From positions 1,302,001-1,366,000 of the forward strand of contig NZ_CP067412.1 in the NCBI RefSeq assembly GCF_023375815.1: a stretch of 64,000 bases of DNA. Direction: 5' to 3'. Every line of letters begins with the position of its first letter. Within the stretch, counting starts at the first letter, position 1. This document shows, in pieces, positions 1 to 9,302 of the stretch. The position numbers were made by a program, and so were the translations under genes. This DNA comes from Pseudomonas sp. HS6. Its GTDB lineage: Bacteria; Pseudomonadota; Gammaproteobacteria; Pseudomonadales; Pseudomonadaceae. The notes beneath the pieces are model-generated. The model ran no database searches. It had not been told where the DNA came from and was given only the letters and a program-made list of their open reading frames with translations.

Positions 1-564
1 GTTACGCAATTCAAGGACTGCTATCAATATCTCCAGAACACCTCTTGCATCGGCACCGATGTAGACATCCTCTGCATGCCAGCAATGGGTAGGTGAAGAG
101 GTATAGCGTGCGGCCAGAAGCGTGCGTAACTCAAGTTCACCGCAGGGCTGGGCGAGGGCCTGTGATTGCCGGGGATATTGACGCATCAACTCCCGCTCGA
201 GCATCAGCAAAGGGCTGTCCAGCGGTTGAATCGAAGCCGGGTCGTCAGCACTGAGCACGCGCATGCCAAGGCATCTGGTGTTGACGTAAACGGTTTCCAG
301 CAGGTCGCCGCCACGACCGGGTGGCATGACTGTGGAAGGCGGCTGCGCGAAATAGCCGGATTTTGCTACGGAATAGACCCGACCTTCCTTTTCGAGCAAC
401 GCGTAGGCGTACTGAATGGTCGATATCGACACGTTCAGCCGTTCAGCCAACTGCCGCAATGATGGCAGTCGAATCGCTCCTTCGCCCCCCGGCTCATCGA
501 TCAGTTGGGTGAGATAGCGATAGACCGCCTGATATGCGAAATGGGTTTCACGAGAGGCATTCAT
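1..564 (-). CDS. MocR-type GntR regulator with aminotransferase-like domain, 5' part only
   Basis: The reverse strand reads open from an ATG at 564 to the left edge (188 codons, no stop), so the 3' part lies outside the window. Residues 9-70 form a GntR winged helix-turn-helix (LPSLRQLAERLNVSISTIQ, then the YALLEKEGRV helix and the SGYF wing). A linker follows, then the start of a fold-type I aminotransferase-like region (QPCGELELRTLLAARY, then HAEDVYIGADARG). This order defines MocR regulators, which bind PLP as effector and usually control a neighbouring gene. It lies 49 bp downstream of the 481-residue gene on the same strand, so the two are probably co-transcribed. The family call is firm; the target is unknown. 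Confidence 0.85.
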   Translation of the reverse strand, partial: MNASRETHFAYQAVYRYLTQLIDEPGGEGAIRLPSLRQLAERLNVSISTIQYAYALLEKEGRVYSVAKSGYFAQPPSTVMPPGRGGDLLETVYVNTRCLGMRVLSADDPASIQPLDSPLLMLERELMRQYPRQSQALAQPCGELELRTLLAARYTSSPTHCWHAEDVYIGADARGVLEILIAVLELRN

Positions 565-613
565 GAGCGAGCGTCCGCTGGCATTCGTGCGCGCACGGGC
601 GCGGTGTTCACAC

Positions 614-2059
614 TCAACCTTCCGCCGAGCGGTCGTCCACGGCAACCTCGCGGTCTACGGGATCCGAAGCCAGGGGCGCCGGCTCGGTCGCTTGAATGGA
701 GCCCATCGCGTACAGCCGGCTGATCAGGCGCACGGGCAATCCACTGACATCGGTCATCCATTGCTGTACCTGCTCTGGTGCGTGCAGCCCCTGCATCGCC
801 CGGTGCAGATCAGGCGTGGCGACCAGCATGCCCGGGTGACAAGTGCGCAGAAAACGCTCCAGTCCGGCTCCACCCTCGATGAACGGCGCAAACAGGAGGC
901 AGATCAATTGCGCTTCATTGAGCCCGAAATGACTTTGCAGGGCAGTCGACGCCAATGATCGATGTTCGGAAAGATTGCCGAACGCCTCCAGAAATCGTTC
1001 GCAAATCTGCTCGGGCATGTTCTTGAGGCGCATCGATGCCAGACAGCGTTGAATGTACTCCGACACCCCGGTTTCGTAACTGCGCCCGTCAATGTAACTG
1101 GCTTGCAGGCCACTCAGGTAGGCAGCAATCACTGGGTCAGAGGATTCACCGGAGACCGTCTCGAGTAAGGGATCGTCAGCCTGGAACCCGAGAAAATCGC
1201 TGAGCAAAGGCCACCGCTCCTCCATTTTGCCCACCACCATGTCATCAATACCGATGTAACTGGTACGCCGGCAGGCTTCGAACTGACCGAGTGGGCGCCA
1301 CGGCAACAGATCGGCCGGAGAATGGAGTTCCCGATAGCAGTCGCCCCCCATGCTGTCGAGCAGGTTGAACAGTTCATCGAATCCGGCGGCCCGTTTCGGC
1401 AGTGGGCCAATGCCGGCTTTCTGTGCGGCACGATCCAGGCCATGGAGAAAAAGCTCCTGTTTGCGTGCAGAGTCGCTGCTGACCAGCGCATCGACGCCAT
1501 TGCTCCAACGAGCGACCTGCCCGTAGAACTCGGCGGTGGCCAGGTACGCGTCGTCCCAAAGCTCCAGGCGTTCACTCCAGCGACGGCGATGGCCAATCAT
1601 CAGCAAATTGATACGGTTAACCTCCCTGCCATCATCCGTGAGAGGCACCTGATGGTTGAAGGGCAATACCTCTCGATTATCGATCATCAACAGTTCGACC
1701 CTTGGGTCGTCGTAGAGAAACAGCGCGCTGAAGCTGCGATGCATGTTTTGCAGTGCCGACGCCGGTGTGGCACACCCGCGCAGCGTCGCGACCCGTAGCT
1801 GGAAGGTGCCGGGAGCGCGTCCGGCGATGCTCAGTTGTGCAGCACGCAACAGGGCCAGGCTGTAACAGCAATCGCGAGTTCCGGATTGGGTTACCAATAC
1901 CTTGAATTCGCCAATGCGATCCATGCCGCCGGCGGCCACCGCCAATCGCTGAATCAACAGCTGCAATGCCGTGCGTTCGGCACGGGAAAAAAAACTCAGC
2001 AAACGTTGCAATACTTGCTGGTAGACATAGTTCATTGCCTGGTCATGGATCGTGCTCAT
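614..2059 (-). CDS. Uncharacterised protein, 481 aa
   Basis: I do not recognise the family. The protein appears cytosolic, with no signal peptide or membrane segment. It has an Arg/Leu-rich helical N-terminus (residues 10-45), a middle part rich in Trp and Tyr, and an acidic C-terminal tail. The frame extends to 2119, but the ATG at 2059 is preferred: a GGTGAAG element sits just before it and the upstream extension has AT-rich, non-coding composition. The MocR gene follows on the same strand after 49 bp, so this may be its regulatory target or partner. There is no catalytic motif I can name. It is a real gene judging by codon use and length; its function is unknown. Confidence 0.7.
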   Translation of the reverse strand: MSTIHDQAMNYVYQQVLQRLLSFFSRAERTALQLLIQRLAVAAGGMDRIGEFKVLVTQSGTRDCCYSLALLRAAQLSIAGRAPGTFQLRVATLRGCATPASALQNMHRSFSALFLYDDPRVELLMIDNREVLPFNHQVPLTDDGREVNRINLLMIGHRRRWSERLELWDDAYLATAEFYGQVARWSNGVDALVSSDSARKQELFLHGLDRAAQKAGIGPLPKRAAGFDELFNLLDSMGGDCYRELHSPADLLPWRPLGQFEACRRTSYIGIDDMVVGKMEERWPLLSDFLGFQADDPLLETVSGESSDPVIAAYLSGLQASYIDGRSYETGVSEYIQRCLASMRLKNMPEQICERFLEAFGNLSEHRSLASTALQSHFGLNEAQLICLLFAPFIEGGAGLERFLRTCHPGMLVATPDLHRAMQGLHAPEQVQQWMTDVSGLPVRLISRLYAMGSIQATEPAPLASDPVDREVAVDDRSAEG

Positions 2060-2566
2060 CAGTACTTCACCCGATATAAAAAATTTTATATTGCGCAGCC
2101 ATGAATATCGGACGCGCAATCATTCTTCATTAATTAATAGACGCTGAAATGCTAACACTTAAGGTTTTGTAGTTATTTGAAACAGTTGGGCTCGTGATAG
2201 TTAGCGTTTATTGCCTTCACAGCGCAAGACCCCGTGTTTACAGGCTTTTCTCGGGCCGGATGTTTTCCGAGGAAAATTCTTACAATGACCTGCGCACGAT
2301 GAGCACAAGAAAAAAAGAAGGGATTACATGGGAGCCCTACAGCAATTAAACAGAAACCGCGGTGCCGGCCGCTGACAATCTTCTGATATGGCGCAGAGTG
2401 AATAGAATGCACAGCCATAGCTCATTCCTTGAGATGAAAGTAGTCACTCAATTATCAAGGTCTGGAGGGCGATTAGAAGATACAGATCAAGAGTAAAAAC
2501 CAGTTCAGTTGCTGAACCTCCCCAGGCATCGGGCCCGGGGCTTCTCACGGTCTGAAGGAACGCACA
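2060..2566. other. Intergenic region with no recognised gene
   Basis: About 500 bases, AT-rich near 2070-2160, that must hold the promoter of the leftward 481-residue gene. Short open frames here (for example 81 codons at 2173-2418 on the minus strand) show no coding signature, no ribosome-binding site and no family I know. Confidence 0.5.
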
Positions 2567-2590
2567 AGAGTCCGTGGGGCCACGGACTCT
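2567..2590 (-). terminator. Hairpin downstream of the MDR oxidoreductase
   Basis: A perfect 11-bp inverted repeat (AGAGTCCGTGG / CCACGGACTCT, two bases between the arms) lies 12 bp past the stop codon of the leftward gene. Only a weak T-rich run follows on the minus strand, so termination efficiency is uncertain. Confidence 0.55.
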
Positions 2591-2601
2591 GATCACAAGG
2601 G

Positions 2602-3624
2602 TCAGGCAGATTCGACTTGCAGCGCCACACGCTCACGGCAAGGGCATTCGTCCATGTAACGGTGTGCTTCGACAAACTCGCTGAACGGGAAGACCCGGGT
2701 CTTGAGTGGAAGCAGCACACGGTCTGCTGTCAACTGGTTGATGTCACGCAGGGCACGTTGCAACGCGACGTGATCCTGGACAATGCCCAGCTCCGGCTTC
2801 CCGGTGAAGTTGCCGATGCAGTGCACGAAGAACTGGATATTCTTCTGGAACGCTGCGCACGCCGGGAATGGTGTCTGGTTACCACCTTGCAGGCCATACA
2901 AAACCAGGCTGCCGCGAGGTGCCAGAACATCGCCAAGCAGCGACATCTGTGGCCCGCCAAGACCGTCGAACACGACATTAACGCCGCGGTTGTCGGTGAT
3001 CTTGTTGATCCGCATCAACAGGTCTTCTTCTTCGGTAACGATCACTTTCTCGGCACCGAGGGACAGCAGGTATTCACGCTCTTCCGCCGTTTTCGTGGCC
3101 GCGATGACTCGTACACCCAGTGCTTTGCCCAACTGGACAAAGGACGGACCGGCGCAATGACTGGCGTCAGTGACCAAGGCAAATTGCCCGGGTTTGACGC
3201 GTGCCAGATCGACGTAACCAAAATAGGCGATCAACAGCGGCGTGTAATGCACGCTGGCTTCGATCGGGTTGAGTACGTCCGGATAACGGGTCAACGCGGT
3301 ACGCGGCAGAACGATCAGCTCGCCGTAAACCGGGTAGTCGTTGGGACTCTCGGCCGGAAAACTGGCCACCTTGTCACCGACGATCAGGTCTTCGACACCG
3401 TCGCCGATGGCCGTGACCACACCGGCCATCTCATGGCCCAGGCCTGAAGGCAGGCGGGCCTGAGACGATGCCAGGTTCTGACGCCAGAGTGTGTCGTACC
3501 AGCTGATGCCGATTGCCTCGACACGCACCTGCACTTCGCCAGGACCTGGCTGAGCGGCCGCATGCTCTTCGCATTTGAGCACCTCGGCCGGACCAAACTT
3601 GTGAAAACGGATCGTGCGGGACAT
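2602..3624 (-). CDS. MDR-superfamily alcohol dehydrogenase / quinone oxidoreductase-like protein
   Basis: A 340-residue medium-chain dehydrogenase/reductase that probably transfers hydride from NAD(P)H. The N-terminal GroES-like fold includes GPGEVQVRVEAIGIS and GLGHEMAGVV. The Rossmann half contains the ALGVRVIAATKT strand-turn, LGAEKVIVTEE and NVVFDGLGG. The usual zinc-ligand cysteine after the ISWYD stretch is absent, which suggests the zinc-free quinone-oxidoreductase side of the family. The second ATG (MSRTIRFHKFG, 3624) is chosen because the family starts there; an upstream ATG adds five residues. It is transcribed away from the LysR gene at 3895, its likely regulator. The substrate cannot be read from sequence. 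Confidence 0.85.
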   Translation of the reverse strand: MSRTIRFHKFGPAEVLKCEEHAAAQPGPGEVQVRVEAIGISWYDTLWRQNLASSQARLPSGLGHEMAGVVTAIGDGVEDLIVGDKVASFPAESPNDYPVYGELIVLPRTALTRYPDVLNPIEASVHYTPLLIAYFGYVDLARVKPGQFALVTDASHCAGPSFVQLGKALGVRVIAATKTAEEREYLLSLGAEKVIVTEEEDLLMRINKITDNRGVNVVFDGLGGPQMSLLGDVLAPRGSLVLYGLQGGNQTPFPACAAFQKNIQFFVHCIGNFTGKPELGIVQDHVALQRALRDINQLTADRVLLPLKTRVFPFSEFVEAHRYMDECPCRERVALQVESA

Positions 3625-3683
3625 CGCAAACCTCGTCAAAGTAACCTCTAATGCCCTGAACTCTATCTGGGCTTTCCAGCCAA

Positions 3684-3707
3684 GACTATCAGTGGCTATT
3701 AATAGTC
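3684..3707. promoter_or_regulatory. Candidate LysR operator between divergent genes
   Basis: GACTAT at 3684-3689 and ATAGTC at 3702-3707 form a perfect inverted repeat around 12 bases and contain a T-N11-A core (T3689, A3701). It lies between the divergent oxidoreductase and LysR genes, where LysR proteins normally bind. Binding is inferred. Confidence 0.5.
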
Positions 3708-3894
3708 GACATGCCTGTCATTGATTCCGCAGTATGGCCAGCATTGAGCAAATCCATGAAAAAACTGCTGCATCCTTCTCAGTAAAGCTGAATTACCCGG
3801 TGCAGACTACCAGCCTTTCCCCGTAAGATTCATGCCGGCCATTGTTCTCATATGGTCGCTCTCGTCAAGCTTGATGACTCTGCCAGGACTCCAG

Positions 3895-4809
3895 ATGAAT
3901 CGTAATGACCTGCGTCGTGTCGACCTGAACCTGTTGATCGTATTCGAAACGCTGATGCACGAACGCAGCGTGACCCGCGCTGCGGAGAAGCTGTTTCTCG
4001 GCCAGCCAGCGATCAGCGCGGCGCTTTCGCGACTGCGCGGTCTGTTCGACGATCCGCTATTTGTACGCACCGGGCGCAGCATGGAACCGTCCGCCCGAGC
4101 GGTGGAAATCTTCGCCCTGCTCTCGCCTGCCCTGGACTCGATTTCGACAGCGGTCAGCCGCGCGGCCGAATTCGACCCGGCCACCAGCACCTCGGTTTTC
4201 CGGATCGGTTTGTCGGACGACGTCGAATTCGCGTTGCTGCCCATGCTGCTCAAGCGCCTGCGTGCCGAGGCTCCCGGGATTGTGCTGGTGGTCCGTCGCG
4301 TCAACTACATTCTGATGCCGGGCCTGCTCGCCTCCGGTGAAATCTCGATCGGCGTCAGCTACACCACCGACCTGCCGGCCAACGCCAAGCGCAAAGTCTT
4401 GCGCCGCAGCCAGCCAAAACTGCTGCGCGCCGATACTGTTCCGGGGCCATTGAGCCTGGACGACTACTGCGCCCGCCCCCATGCGCTGGTGTCGTTTGCC
4501 GGTGACCTCAGTGGCTTTATCGATGAAGAACTGGAAAAACTCGGCCGCAAACGCCACGTGGTGCTGGCGGTGCCACAGTTCAACGGTTTGAGCACGTTGC
4601 TGGCCGGGACGGACATTGTCGCGACCGTGCCGGATTACACGGCTGATGCGCTGACGTCTGCGGGCGGGGTGCGCGCGGAAGATCCGCCGCTGCCAACCCG
4701 TACGTTTGAACTGCACATGGCGTGGCGTGGGTCGCAGGATAATGATCCGGGGGAGCGGTGGTTGCGGTCGCGGATTCAGATGTTTTTTGGGGATCCGGAT
4801 AGTCTCTAA
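3895..4809 (+). CDS. LysR-family transcriptional regulator
   Basis: A 304-residue LysR protein. The DNA-binding domain starts RRVDLNLLIVFETLM and contains the helix-turn-helix SVTRAAEKLFLGQPAISAAL (about residues 25-44), followed by LRGLFDDPLFVRTGR, a signature of the NodD/SyrM/NahR-like branch. The effector domain spans about residues 95-295. The frame is open from 3832, but the ATG at 3895 matches the family start. It diverges from the MDR oxidoreductase gene, with an inverted repeat between them, and probably controls that gene and itself. The inducer is unknown. Confidence 0.88.
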   Translation: MNRNDLRRVDLNLLIVFETLMHERSVTRAAEKLFLGQPAISAALSRLRGLFDDPLFVRTGRSMEPSARAVEIFALLSPALDSISTAVSRAAEFDPATSTSVFRIGLSDDVEFALLPMLLKRLRAEAPGIVLVVRRVNYILMPGLLASGEISIGVSYTTDLPANAKRKVLRRSQPKLLRADTVPGPLSLDDYCARPHALVSFAGDLSGFIDEELEKLGRKRHVVLAVPQFNGLSTLLAGTDIVATVPDYTADALTSAGGVRAEDPPLPTRTFELHMAWRGSQDNDPGERWLRSRIQMFFGDPDSL

Positions 4810-5163
4810 GTGTCGTCTGTCAAACTCCCGAACTGAAGGTGGATGCCAGCTACACGATGAAATTTTGCTGGTCGGTGCCACGTGCCCTCTTTAGTTGATG
4901 AATCAGTACCTAACCCGATACGGCGAACCAGGGCTAGCACAACGCGGTCAAATCGCACAGGCAACAATTCGGTAATCGATGCAATGAGCGCCAATAACCA
5001 CAGCCCCACGAAAAAACGGCCGAATACCTAAGCGCTGCTCGGACTCCAATGGCCTGCGAGCAGCGCTTACGGTTACAGTGTCCCCAAGCGTTTTGGTGAG
5101 CCCAGGCAGCTAAAAAAAGGGCCCGCTGGCACCTTGTGTGCACGGCTCGGTATTGCTGACAGA
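4810..5163. other. Intergenic region between convergent genes
   Basis: About 350 bases between the LysR gene and the leftward lipoprotein gene. The only structure found is the 13-bp inverted repeat at 5029-5069. No supported gene. Confidence 0.5.
5029..5069. terminator. Perfect 13-bp inverted repeat, possible bidirectional terminator
   Basis: TAAGCGCTGCTCG at 5029-5041 and its exact reverse complement at 5057-5069 flank a 15-base loop. On the minus strand a run of six T follows about 15 bases later (near 5011-5016). Its place between convergent genes suits a terminator for the lipoprotein gene. The T run is farther away than usual. Confidence 0.45.
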
Positions 5164-5562
5164 TTATTGCTTGGCGGCGATTCGAACCGCCGTGCTCGGC
5201 AAGTAACCCAACTCGCACTCGCCTCTCTGTTCGATTTCTTTGAACCACAAATTAGCAGCTGCGAAATCAGGCTGATCCAGTTGGTAGTCACCGCAATTTT
5301 CGAAAGTCACCTTCACCTGCCGCAAACGTGTGTTCAGTTGAACTCCGGGATCATTCACGACGCCTTTTGCAATTTGCTGCTTGCCTCTGTCATCGACCCT
5401 GGCGACTTCAACCATAATCGAACCGTGTTCTCGGTCCTTGTACAGTTGGACGTATTCCCCCGCCGTCGTGGGGAAATCAACTCGTTGGGAGGTGTTGCTG
5501 TCCGAACACCCGGACAGGATTGCCATCGACGTAACGGCAGTAAAAAATAGAAAATTGCGCAT
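5164..5562 (-). CDS. Small lipoprotein, unknown function
   Basis: A 132-residue protein with an N-terminal signal (MRNFLFFTAVTSMAIL) ending in the lipobox LSGC, so it is probably lipid-anchored at the cell envelope. The mature part contains VQLYKDREHGSIMVEVARVDDRG and two further cysteines (ENCGDY, RGECELGY) that could form a disulfide. I do not recognise the family. Two ATGs stand side by side; the second (5562) leaves a normal signal peptide. It faces the LysR gene across a gap holding an inverted repeat. Confidence 0.75.
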   Translation of the reverse strand: MRNFLFFTAVTSMAILSGCSDSNTSQRVDFPTTAGEYVQLYKDREHGSIMVEVARVDDRGKQQIAKGVVNDPGVQLNTRLRQVKVTFENCGDYQLDQPDFAAANLWFKEIEQRGECELGYLPSTAVRIAAKQ

Positions 5563-5942
5563 CAACTGCTCCTAGGGAAGACGCCCAGCGTGGGCCAAGA
5601 CTGAAGATAGGGGCAAAAACTGGATAAAAAAACAGTATTTGAGAATTTTTCAGCTGAGAACGAGTTTTTTGGGCTAGACGTAAGAGATTGGCTGCGATGT
5701 GAGCTGATCGAACTCGAGATCGTCCTTCCCAGTCAGAGGGGCGCTGACTGAGGGTGGGTATCTTCCTCTTGCGAGTCGTTCAGCAATCTGGTTAGATTCA
5801 GCGACGTCAGAACCTGTCTCTTGGTGGCCGTGCAAGAAGACACGCTGGCGCTATCCATGATCTACCTGAATCGACCTCATAGCTTCGCACCTAACGGCCC
5901 TACAAGCGCAGCTAGCACGATGTCGACAATCAAGGGAAAGTC
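5563..5942. other. Intergenic region, AT-richer than surroundings
   Basis: About 380 bases upstream of the 343-codon gene. It should hold promoters for the leftward lipoprotein and the rightward gene. I found no clear promoter match, repeat or small gene. Confidence 0.45.
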
Positions 5943-6974
5943 ATGTCCGCAATATACCCTATGCTCCAACCCCTCGTTCGTGAACTGATTGCTGAACTCG
6001 CAACGTTGGGACACTCCGTTACGCCTGATTCTTGCCACCATCTCATTCATGCCGCTTTGGGGACTGTTGCTCCAGAAATCGCTGCCGCCAATAATATCCC
6101 GCTCCAAGTTCGGCCAAGTGGCATGGACGATGACCGCCTGCAATACAACCTTTATGACACCATCCGGCGCGCCCAAAAACGGCTGAAAATCGAACACTGG
6201 CCAGCCGCGCGCGCCGCTGAGGAGGTTCTCGACGCCCTCAAGAAAAAGAGAATTAGCGTGAATCAGGTGGAGTTGTTTTTGGACTCTGCCATACCCAGGA
6301 AGGTGAAGCGGCAGGCTTTTAAATCCCTAATGAAAAACTTGCAGCTTATCGAAGCGGGCGTATCGTTACTCCCCAAAACTGCGACTCTCGCTATCGAGGC
6401 AGGTCTGGTTCCGGCGCCCGATGTTTCGTGGGAAGCGCGATTTGCACTCACGTCGGCATCACCTTTTAATCCTGCCGCAGGAATAGTTGATCGCGTCAAT
6501 AATAACAAGTCGTATTTTTGGGCGTTCCCGCCAACCTGGGCAAAAGCAACTGAATGTGCAACCCTCGATCACTATTTTGGAGAGTACATGCCCACTGCAG
6601 AGATGGGGATGGGCTTCGCGATCATTCAGGCTCCATGGCCACGGGACAAGTATCCAGCACGTCACGATTCTGGCTTGCGCCACCAATATACCGTCAGCAT
6701 TCCTATCTGGTCTTGGAACGCAAAGTCCGGCAAATGGCACCTTGGGAACATTCTCCGCTCACACATAAATCAGTCATCAAAGTGGTCCAGGGACGAACTT
6801 GAGCCGCTTCTACCTGCCGGATTGGCATCTCTGCCCCGAATTCACGGGTGCACCAAGTGCCACACTCTTTACATCGACAAAACGCTCCAGTATCCCGAAG
6901 TGCCGACCACGTGTTCATGCACACGCAGTCCGGGCTCATTCAATTTAATCCCTAACGCGCAATCTACTAGCTGA
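5943..6974 (+). CDS. Uncharacterised protein with C-terminal zinc-finger-like cysteines
   Basis: 343 codons with a good ribosome-binding site (AAGGGA before the ATG at 5943). The family is not recognised. The N-terminal 150 residues look helical, with a basic helix (RRAQKRLKIEHW) and KKKRISVNQVELFLD. The middle has aromatic, Trp-rich stretches (YFWAFPPTW, IPIWSWNAKSGKW). The C-terminus has CTKC followed 17 residues later by CSC, which could bind zinc. Codon use and GC are lower than in the flanking genes, and no partner gene is nearby, which suggests acquisition by transfer. DNA or RNA binding is possible but unproven. Confidence 0.6.
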   Translation: MSAIYPMLQPLVRELIAELATLGHSVTPDSCHHLIHAALGTVAPEIAAANNIPLQVRPSGMDDDRLQYNLYDTIRRAQKRLKIEHWPAARAAEEVLDALKKKRISVNQVELFLDSAIPRKVKRQAFKSLMKNLQLIEAGVSLLPKTATLAIEAGLVPAPDVSWEARFALTSASPFNPAAGIVDRVNNNKSYFWAFPPTWAKATECATLDHYFGEYMPTAEMGMGFAIIQAPWPRDKYPARHDSGLRHQYTVSIPIWSWNAKSGKWHLGNILRSHINQSSKWSRDELEPLLPAGLASLPRIHGCTKCHTLYIDKTLQYPEVPTTCSCTRSPGSFNLIPNAQSTS

Positions 6975-7106
6975 TCTGCTTTCTCGATGGCCGTGCGATG
7001 CCCACTGTAAATATAAGCTGTAGGTGTAGGGTGTCGCTTACGGCGGCCTGAATGCACGGTCTCCAAAATCCAAGCTCCGAAAGTATTAACTAAGAAATCC
7101 TTCCGA

Positions 7107-7136
7107 AACCGCTTTGCTATCGCTAGCAAAGCGGTT
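7107..7136 (-). terminator. Hairpin after the sotB-like gene
   Basis: AACCGCTTTGCT / AGCAAAGCGGTT is a perfect 12-bp stem with a 6-base loop, just past the stop of the leftward exporter gene. The T tract on the minus strand is weak. Confidence 0.55.
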
Positions 7137-7143
7137 CAAGACC

Positions 7144-8328
7144 TCAAACAGAAGCCCCGGGCCGAGCCTGACGATAGACCGACAGGCAGTAAATCAACAA
7201 CGCCAACCCCGCCAATGCACCGCCAACAACCCCGACGTAAGCAAAGCCAAACTGGCTCCCCACCCAACTTCCCATCAGCGCCCCACCACCAATGCCGATG
7301 TTGTAGATCCCCGAAAACAGCGCCATCGCCACATCGGTCGCGTCGGGCGCCAGCACCAGGACCTTGGACTGCAACGCCAGACCGAACCCCATGATCGCCA
7401 TTCCCCAGAAGATACTCAGCGCGCTCAGGTATGAGACCTTGCCGTTCAATGGCAGCAGCAAAACCAGGCACAACGCGAGCAACGACACGGCGACGATCAG
7501 AAAGCGCTGCGGGCTGTACCGATGCATCCAACTGAACAGCAAAGACCCGAAAATCCCTGCACCGCCGAATAACAGCAGGATGAGCGTGACCGTCTCGCCA
7601 CTCATGCCCGCCACGACCTGAACGAAAGGTTCGATGTAGCTGTAAGCGGTGAAGTGAGCCGTCACGACCATAGCCGTCAGGATGTAGATCGCCACGAGCG
7701 CGGGTCGCTTTAACAATATGGGCAGACTTTTGAGCGACCCCGAGTTCTGGCTGGGCAACAACGGCAAGACCCTGGCCAGCCAGAACACTAACGTAGCCGC
7801 CAACACAGCGATCGCAATAAAGGTGGTTCGCCAGCCCATCGCCTCGCCCAATATCCGGCCGAGGGGAATGCCCAGCACCATCGCCAGGGAAGTGCCGGTT
7901 GCCAGCAAGCCCAATGCTTGAACCTGCTTGCCCGGCGGCGCCAGGCGCACAGCCAGAGAAGCCGTGATGGACCAGAACAGCGCATGCGACAGCGCCACGC
8001 CGATCCGGCTCACCAGCAGGACAGCGAAACTGGTCGCCAGACTCGACAGGATATGACTGACGATGAACATCGCAAACAGCACGATCAACAACTTGCGCCG
8101 CTCGACGTTGCGCGTCAGCAGCATGATGGGCAGCGACGTCAAAGACACCACCCACGCATAGATGGTCAACATCAAACCGACCTGAGCCGACGTCATGTCA
8201 AAGCTGCTGCCGATCGAACTCAACAGACCAACCGGCACAAACTCAGTTGTGTTGAAGACAAACGCAGCGAGTGCCAGCGCAATGACCGCGTACCAATTGC
8301 CGCTGGTTGTAGTCGTAGAATTGCTCAT
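7144..8328 (-). CDS. sotB: MFS sugar/small-molecule exporter, SotB-like
   Basis: A 394-residue major facilitator protein of the DHA1 type with about 12 membrane segments. It follows E. coli SotB closely from end to end: [76 protein letters not shown] and [20 protein letters not shown]. SotB exports sugars and IPTG-like compounds by proton antiport. The frame is open from 8523, but the ATG at 8328 gives the family start; the 65 extra residues have no membrane-protein character. The substrate in this organism is not known. Confidence 0.9.
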   Translation of the reverse strand: MSNSTTTTSGNWYAVIALALAAFVFNTTEFVPVGLLSSIGSSFDMTSAQVGLMLTIYAWVVSLTSLPIMLLTRNVERRKLLIVLFAMFIVSHILSSLATSFAVLLVSRIGVALSHALFWSITASLAVRLAPPGKQVQALGLLATGTSLAMVLGIPLGRILGEAMGWRTTFIAIAVLAATLVFWLARVLPLLPSQNSGSLKSLPILLKRPALVAIYILTAMVVTAHFTAYSYIEPFVQVVAGMSGETVTLILLLFGGAGIFGSLLFSWMHRYSPQRFLIVAVSLLALCLVLLLPLNGKVSYLSALSIFWGMAIMGFGLALQSKVLVLAPDATDVAMALFSGIYNIGIGGGALMGSWVGSQFGFAYVGVVGGALAGLALLIYCLSVYRQARPGASV

Positions 8329-8540
8329 TGAAAAGTCGTGCCCATCTGTCGGTTTTACGTACACCAATTGCCGGAAAGCCTCAGACGACAGGTGGTTCGA
8401 TGGCGACTGTACTATAAAGAAACGGTGACTTGTCCATCTTGCGAGTGCACATCGGCGCTCTGAGAGACAAGCATCAGGCCAGCGAAACCAGGACGTGCAG
8501 CCCCTGAGTGTTTTACCGTTCACTTGCTGGGTGAATCCAT

Positions 8541-8906
8541 ATGAATGAGCCTTATACGTCCGTAACGCGCGCCATTCCCCTCCTCTTTCTGACGCTGTGC
8601 ACTACCGCATTAAGCGGCTGCATGAGTGCCGAACAACAAGCCGCCGAAGACCGTCAGACCTGTTCTGGTTATGGTTATGCGCAGGGTTCGACGGAGTTCG
8701 CAAACTGCATGATGATTTCCGATCAGCGACGTAAGAAAGCGGCGGCCGACTGGCAAGCGCAACAGGATCGGGATTGGCAACAGAAAACGGCGAAACCGGC
8801 CATGCAGGAATGCAACACCACAGAAAGTGTCGATGTCCAGGGTGATCCTTCTATGGATGGCCAGACCACTCGAACCAGGTCCAATACGGTATGTGTCGGT
8901 CAGTGA
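8541..8906 (+). CDS. Small lipoprotein, unknown function
   Basis: A 121-residue lipoprotein: signal peptide with hydrophobic core [13 protein letters not shown] and lipobox LSGC, then [20 protein letters not shown] and a Gln/Arg/Trp-rich helical part. Two cysteines near the C-terminus (MQECNTT, TVCVGQ) may pair. Such small lipoproteins with a CSGYGYxxGS stretch occur in many Pseudomonas genomes; the function is unknown to me. It is transcribed divergently from the sotB-like gene. Confidence 0.75.
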   Translation: MNEPYTSVTRAIPLLFLTLCTTALSGCMSAEQQAAEDRQTCSGYGYAQGSTEFANCMMISDQRRKKAAADWQAQQDRDWQQKTAKPAMQECNTTESVDVQGDPSMDGQTTRTRSNTVCVGQ

Positions 8907-8939
8907 TCTCGAGCACGTAAAACAGCGATGAGGCAGAGC

Positions 8940-8956
8940 CGGGCTGGATCAGCCCG
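8940..8956. terminator. Short hairpin between convergent genes
   Basis: CGGGCTG / CAGCCCG with a three-base loop, between the stop codons of two convergent lipoprotein genes. There is no T tract, so termination is only a guess. Confidence 0.3.
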
Positions 8957-8962
8957 CGCTGC

Positions 8963-9247
8963 TCATTGGCCGGCGTAGCCTTTGACCCGCATGCAATCAT
9001 TCGTCAGATCGATCTGTTTTTCCGCGATAACGATGCCATCACCCACAGCACTGCCCATGCCGTGGGTCTTGTCGTTTGCAGACGGCGTCGAGTGGTAGCT
9101 GGCCGTTGCCGCTTTGGCCTGGTACTGGCATTCAGCTTTGTCGTGCTGGATGTCAGACGCACTGACACCTGGCTTGGACCAATCATGAACAGAGGTGACG
9201 CAGGCGCTCAAGAGCACCGCGAGCAACGCCACAATTATTAACTTCAT
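8963..9247 (-). CDS. Small lipoprotein, unknown function
   Basis: A 94-residue protein with signal KLIIVALLAVLLSAC (lipobox LSAC), so probably lipidated. The mature part has DIQHDKAECQYQAKAATA, a short central stretch GMGSAVGDGIVIAEKQ that may be a small hydrophobic helix, and a C-terminal NDCMRVKGY motif. The DxxxC...ECMxxKGY pattern is common in small proteobacterial surface lipoproteins. It is followed on the other strand by a convergent lipoprotein gene. Role unknown. Confidence 0.75.
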   Translation of the reverse strand: MKLIIVALLAVLLSACVTSVHDWSKPGVSASDIQHDKAECQYQAKAATASYHSTPSANDKTHGMGSAVGDGIVIAEKQIDLTNDCMRVKGYAGQ

Positions 9248-9302
9248 GGTTCACCGCCTATTAATCAAAAGGACGAAAGGATTCGGATTGCGATGATGGA
9301 GG

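Noticed and set aside
2173..2418. 81-codon frame in the 2.1-2.6 kb gap
   Set aside because: No coding signature, no ribosome-binding site, and it spans AT-rich sequence typical of a promoter region.
6869..7129. 86-codon minus-strand frame that looks like a gene remnant
   Set aside because: It overlaps the end of the 343-codon gene, and I could not match it to an integrase or any other family.
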